Made by a program: the position numbers and the translations under genes | In this document: positions 63,478 to 64,000 of the stretch, one piece after another | Numbering within the stretch: the first letter of the stretch is position 1 | Layout of the letters: each line of letters begins with the position of its first letter | The notes under the pieces: model-generated | What the model saw: the letters and a program-made list of their open reading frames with translations, nothing else | Database searches by the model: none | What the model was told of the DNA's origin: nothing | Origin: Chromobacterium subtsugae | GTDB lineage: Bacteria > Pseudomonadota > Gammaproteobacteria > Burkholderiales > Chromobacteriaceae | Assembly (NCBI RefSeq): GCF_001676875.1 | Contig: NZ_JYKA01000002.1 | Coordinates: forward strand, 331,174-395,173 | Length of the DNA: 64,000 nucleotides | Reading direction: 5' to 3'

Positions 63478-63911
63478 TCCGCGCCCGCGGCGGACATCGC
63501 GCGAAAGCGCGCCTCCAGCTGCCGCAGCACCTCCAGCGCCGTCGCCAGCCGCTCCGCGTCTATCCCGTCCAGCGCCTGGGCGAAGAAGGCCTGCCGCTGC
63601 GGCGCGGCCGCCAGCAGCAGCGCGCGGCCGGCCTCGTCCAGCGTCACCCGGATCTGGCGATTGTCGGACGGGTCGGTGTCGCGCCGCACCAGCTTGTCGG
63701 CCTCCAGCAGCTTCAGCTGGCGGGTCAACGCGCCCGGGTCCATCTGCAAATGGCAGGCCAGCTGCCTCTGGCTGGCCACTTCCAGCTCCTCCAGCGATTT
63801 CAGGATGCGCCAGCGCGGCAGCGCGTGGCCGACCCGGCTTTCGAAGGCGCCGTACATGGCGCGGCTGCTGCGGCCCAGCTGCTGCAACAGATTGGGCGTG
63901 GTTTCAGTCAT
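63474..63911 (-). CDS. MarR family transcriptional regulator
   Basis: A 145-residue winged-helix regulator: helices around RILKSLEELEVASQRQLACHLQMDPGALTRQLKLLEADKLVRRDTDPSDNRQIRVTLDEAG (about 35-95) form the MarR DNA-binding domain with its wing. The N- and C-terminal helices should dimerise. Ligand unknown. Its start overlaps by eight bases the end of an upstream membrane-protein gene on the same strand, so it probably regulates that exporter-like gene. Confidence 0.9.
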   Translation of the reverse strand: MTETTPNLLQQLGRSSRAMYGAFESRVGHALPRWRILKSLEELEVASQRQLACHLQMDPGALTRQLKLLEADKLVRRDTDPSDNRQIRVTLDEAGRALLLAAAPQRQAFFAQALDGIDAERLATALEVLRQLEARFRAMSAAGAD

Positions 63912-64000
63912 GTTGCGGCTCCCGCGGCGCGGCGGCGGACGACAGGGTGATGGCCGGCACCTTGCGCACCAGCCACAGGCCCAGCAGCAGGCCGCCGGCC
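63904..64000 (-). CDS. Partial CDS, C-terminal end of a membrane protein
   Basis: The last 31 codons of a gene that enters from the right edge. The visible C-terminus is a hydrophobic helix (GGLLLGLWLVRKVPAI) followed by a short polar tail (PREPQHD). The stop at 63904-63906 overlaps the MarR start by eight bases. This fits the end of an exporter (for example an MFS drug transporter) in an operon with its MarR repressor, but the family cannot be fixed from so little. Confidence 0.5.
   Translation of the reverse strand, partial: AGGLLLGLWLVRKVPAITLSSAAAPREPQHD

Overview
The window is high-GC, densely packed chromosomal DNA of a betaproteobacterium, most likely a member of the Chromobacteriaceae (Chromobacterium or a close relative). 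Supporting points are the tkt-gap-pgk-fba cluster, the pilT/pilU versus yggS-proC-yggT divergent arrangement, a BPSS1780-type membrane protein and the strong G/C bias at third codon positions. The species call is inference. No tRNA, rRNA, insertion sequence, prophage or CRISPR array was recognised. Almost everything looks like core or stable accessory chromosome.

Layout. 0-3 kb: maf, a Bcr/CflA-type exporter and rsmA. 3-7.3 kb: a complete glutamate/aspartate ABC importer (gltIJKL) and an orphan family-3 solute-binding protein. 7.3-14.9 kb: argH, an EAL phosphodiesterase, an Asp/Glu racemase-like protein, a divergent AraC regulator/oxidoreductase pair, glpR and a BPSS1780-type membrane protein. 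15-22.6 kb: central-carbon genes tkt, gap, pgk and fba, interleaved with an unusual coiled-coil/zinc-ribbon membrane protein and a LysE-type exporter. 22.6-25 kb: a candidate small RNA or attenuator, a periplasmic solute-binding-like protein, moaD-moaE and thpR. 25-33.4 kb: on the minus strand, pilT, pilU and two tandem 537-residue response regulators with TPR-like tails; divergently yggS-proC-yggT and a small cytochrome c. 33.6-40.2 kb: a cysteine-poor DksA, aroG, a secreted PHB depolymerase-like protein, a CMD-family protein with a divergent LysR, a secreted DNase II-family protein, paired DnaA boxes and a methyltransferase behind a structured leader. 40.2-49.7 kb: fadH, a Tat-exported beta-carbonic-anhydrase-like protein, GST, lysophospholipase-like hydrolase, GNAT, AlkD-like protein, Sel1 protein and purine genes purC, purK and purE. 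49.7-55.9 kb: CPBP protease, sorAB sulfite dehydrogenase, small exported proteins, hisC, lptM and cyaY. 56-64 kb: amtB, a divergent tauE/persulfide dioxygenase pair with an AT-rich operator, Sel1 protein, cysE, an Fe(II)/2-oxoglutarate-type oxygenase, a MASE1-GGDEF diguanylate cyclase, MarR and the end of a membrane-protein gene.

Themes. Surface motility and c-di-GMP signalling recur (pilTU, the response-regulator pair, EAL and GGDEF proteins). Sulfur handling recurs (persulfide dioxygenase, TauE, sulfite dehydrogenase, molybdopterin synthase for the Mo cofactor, cysE). Several secreted hydrolases and periplasmic binding proteins fit a soil or water heterotroph. The observations I rate highest are the tandem response-regulator paralogues beside pilTU, the secreted DNase II-family nuclease, the exported carbonic anhydrase, the palindromic operator between tauE and the dioxygenase with no regulator gene nearby, the zinc-ribbon protein inside the glycolytic cluster and the possible non-coding RNAs at 22.6 and 39.3 kb.
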